This document shows positions 4,212-5,599 of a stretch of DNA of 5,599 bases, one piece after another. Position numbers and translations under genes: made by a program. The DNA is taken from NCBI GenBank assembly GCA_019417795.1, contig DXUR01000204.1:1-5599 (forward strand), read 5' to 3'. Every line of letters starts with the position of its first letter. The first letter of the stretch is position 1. The stretch comes from Clostridiales bacterium (lineage in GTDB: Bacteria; Bacillota_A; Clostridia; Oscillospirales; Oscillospiraceae). The notes beneath the pieces are model-generated. The model did not search any database, was not told where the DNA came from, and saw nothing but the letters and a program-made list of their open reading frames with translations.

Positions 4212-5599
4212 TTACTTGCTCCAGCTTTCGCTGTCACCAAGAATGGCGGTATGGGCGTTGGCGGCCTCCATGACTGCGTAGTACGCCCAATGCTTGCGGC
4301 TGACATCCGAGAAGGTGTTCAGCTTGCGGAGGTTATCCGCAATGTATGCCTCATCCGCTTCGCGGCCCAGCAGGCGGTTGACGATGGTCACAACCTCCGC
4401 ACGGTTGATCTCGTCGTCAGCGCGGAAGGAGCCGTCGCCATAGCCGTTGATCCAGCCATGCTTGGCGGCAGCCTTGATGTACGCGGCGGCCCAATAGCCG
4501 TCGCTCACATCGTTGAAGTCCTTATACTGCTCCATGATCTCAGCGTCGCCATCGCCGTACACATCAAAGAAGCGGACGGCCAGCGTGGTGAACTCAGCAC
4601 GGGTAATGGCATCATCAGGGGCGAAGGTGTTGCTGTTTTTGCCGTAGGTAACGCCGTTGTTGTTGAGGTATTTGACGTAGCCGGAATACCAGGCATGGGC
4701 GGGGATATCGGTAAATCTGGTGTTGGCCGCGGTGGAGATGGTATCGCCGTTCTTCTCCGCCAGCAATCTTGCGAAGATGGCGGCGGCTTCGCTGCGGGTC
4801 ATGCTGCGCGCGGGGCCAAAGGTGCCGTCCGTGTAGCCGACGATGTAAACGCCGTGGCGCTCGGTCTGCTCCACTTCGGGGACGGTCAGCTCACCGTTTT
4901 TGTCGGTCTTGCCTACGGCAGACTGACCCAGATCACCCTTGACCGTGACATTTTTGCCCTGCTGGGGAGCCTTCTTGTGGTCGGTCACGATGACCGTCAC
5001 CTGATGCTTGGCGTCCAGATCTGTGCCGTCCGGCAGTTTCACCGTGATATTGCCGGTCTTGCCGATGGACACCTCGCTGCCAGAGATGGGACGCTTCGTG
5101 TCCGTGCGGATGACCTTGACGGTCAGCGTCCAACGGTCACCGTCCGCGTCCTCATAGCCAGTAGTGACCTTGCCGTCCTCGTTGGTCTTGCCGCTGCCGG
5201 TGGGGACGGTGATCTGACCTGCCTTGTCGGTCTTGCCTGCGGCATAGTTGTCGTTCTTATCCGTGACGGAAATACTCATATCCGGCACAGTGGACTTGTC
5301 CTTAACAAGCTGCACGGTGACGGTGGTCTGGTCGGCGTAGTCCAGCAGGCGGCTATTGGGCAGGCGGATGGAGATGCTGTTATCCTTGTGGAGCGCAACT
5401 GCGGCGTTTGCCACAGGATTTTTGGTGTCGGTATCGGTGACGGTCACAAGGTATCCGCCCACAATGGCCTCACCCTTACTGTCCGTGGTGGCGCTGTTGT
5501 AGATTTTCTCAATGGGCTGCGCCTCCAGCTTTTCACCGCACACGGTACACTCCTTGTGCTTGCTGCCCTCGGAATCGGTGGTAGGCTCCTTGTCGATGA
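4212..5599 (-). CDS. SLH-domain surface protein with tandem Ig-like repeats, C-terminal part (5' end outside window)
   Basis: The frame is open to the right edge, so the GTG at 5543 is not the true start; 461 residues are visible. Counting from the edge, residues 1-32 hold a KHKECTVCGEKLE motif (CxxC at 17-20) that often recurs in clostridial surface proteins. Residues 45-132 and 155-240 are two homologous Ig-like or Cna-B/carboxypeptidase-regulatory-like units, each with a TDTKxP start, a central LP...LD stretch and a GKTDKxGxxTVP end. SLH repeats follow: residues 249-281 (GYTDGTFGP, MTRSEAAAIFARLL), 295-344 (FTDIPAHAWYSGYV, ITRAEFTTLAVRFF), 361-410 (FNDVSDGYWAAAYI, INRAEVVTIVNRLL), and a half repeat FSDVSRKHWAYYAV at 429-442. 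SLH domains bind secondary cell-wall polymers and hold proteins non-covalently on the surface; no LPXTG motif is present. It is likely an adhesin or cell-contact protein carried by the element. A terminator follows the stop. Confidence 0.92.
   Translation of the reverse strand, partial: IDKEPTTDSEGSKHKECTVCGEKLEAQPIEKIYNSATTDSKGEAIVGGYLVTVTDTDTKNPVANAAVALHKDNSISIRLPNSRLLDYADQTTVTVQLVKDKSTVPDMSISVTDKNDNYAAGKTDKAGQITVPTGSGKTNEDGKVTTGYEDADGDRWTLTVKVIRTDTKRPISGSEVSIGKTGNITVKLPDGTDLDAKHQVTVIVTDHKKAPQQGKNVTVKGDLGQSAVGKTDKNGELTVPEVEQTERHGVYIVGYTDGTFGPARSMTRSEAAAIFARLLAEKNGDTISTAANTRFTDIPAHAWYSGYVKYLNNNGVTYGKNSNTFAPDDAITRAEFTTLAVRFFDVYGDGDAEIMEQYKDFNDVSDGYWAAAYIKAAAKHGWINGYGDGSFRADDEINRAEVVTIVNRLLGREADEAYIADNLRKLNTFSDVSRKHWAYYAVMEAANAHTAILGDSESWSK
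4878..5135 (-). repeat. Second Ig-like repeat unit of the surface protein
   Basis: This unit of 86 residues aligns by eye with the unit at 5202-5465. Shared landmarks in order are LTVxV, TDTKxPI, an IxVKLP-like strand, LDxxxQxTVxV, a KxxPxxxxxV stretch, then GKTDKxGxxTVP. Similarity is clear in protein and weaker in DNA, which suggests an old duplication. Confidence 0.75.
5202..5465 (-). repeat. First Ig-like repeat unit of the surface protein
   Basis: This unit of 88 residues matches the downstream unit: LVTVTDTDTKNPV, ISIRLP, LLDYADQTTVTVQ, then GKTDKAGQITVP. The two are joined by a linker rich in Gly, Asp and Thr (5201-5136). More copies may lie upstream, outside the window. Confidence 0.75.

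Noticed and set aside
4212..5543. GTG at 5543 as the start of the surface-protein gene.
   Set aside because: The frame stays open to the window edge with sensible protein (KHKECTVCGEKLE spans that codon), so the GTG is an internal Val.

Overview
The window reads as part of an integrative and conjugative element, or a related plasmid-like element, from a gut-type clostridial Firmicute. An Oscillospiraceae-like host (Faecalibacterium or Flavonifractor type) is my best guess. The basis is the gene content (an accessory SSB, a ParB-like protein, a DUF4240 protein, a ParM/ParR pair and a C5 cytosine methyltransferase in one run), the SLH-anchored surface protein, the AGGAGG-type ribosome binding sites and the fairly high GC content. 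The host assignment is inference; no integrase, relaxase or att site lies inside the window.

All real genes lie on the minus strand, so transcription runs from high to low coordinates. At the right-hand end (5599-4212) is the C-terminal part of a secreted surface protein. It has two tandem Ig-like/carboxypeptidase-regulatory-like repeats followed by SLH repeats, and its gene ends at a textbook intrinsic terminator (4203-4173). After a gene-free gap of only 73 bases comes a very tight six-gene block: ssb-like (4138-3764), ParB-like (3764-2778), a small putative winged-helix protein (2827-2399), a DUF4240 protein (2412-1357), parM-like (1360-434), parR-like (444-142), and then the first ~48 codons of a C5 cytosine DNA methyltransferase that runs off the left edge.

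Every junction in the block overlaps (1, 50, 14, 4, 11 and probably 4 nt). This suggests one polycistronic, translationally coupled maintenance module. The ParM-like actin ATPase and ParR-like ribbon-helix-helix adaptor would form a type II segregation machine. The ParB-like protein and SSB would act on the element's own DNA, and the methyltransferase may mark or protect it.

The most interesting points are: a ParB-like protein and a ParMR pair in one operon with no intergenic room for a centromere; a near-perfect 15-bp inverted repeat inside the ParB-like gene; a likely CTG start for the methyltransferase in a CTGA overlap; and no visible promoter between the terminator and ssb.
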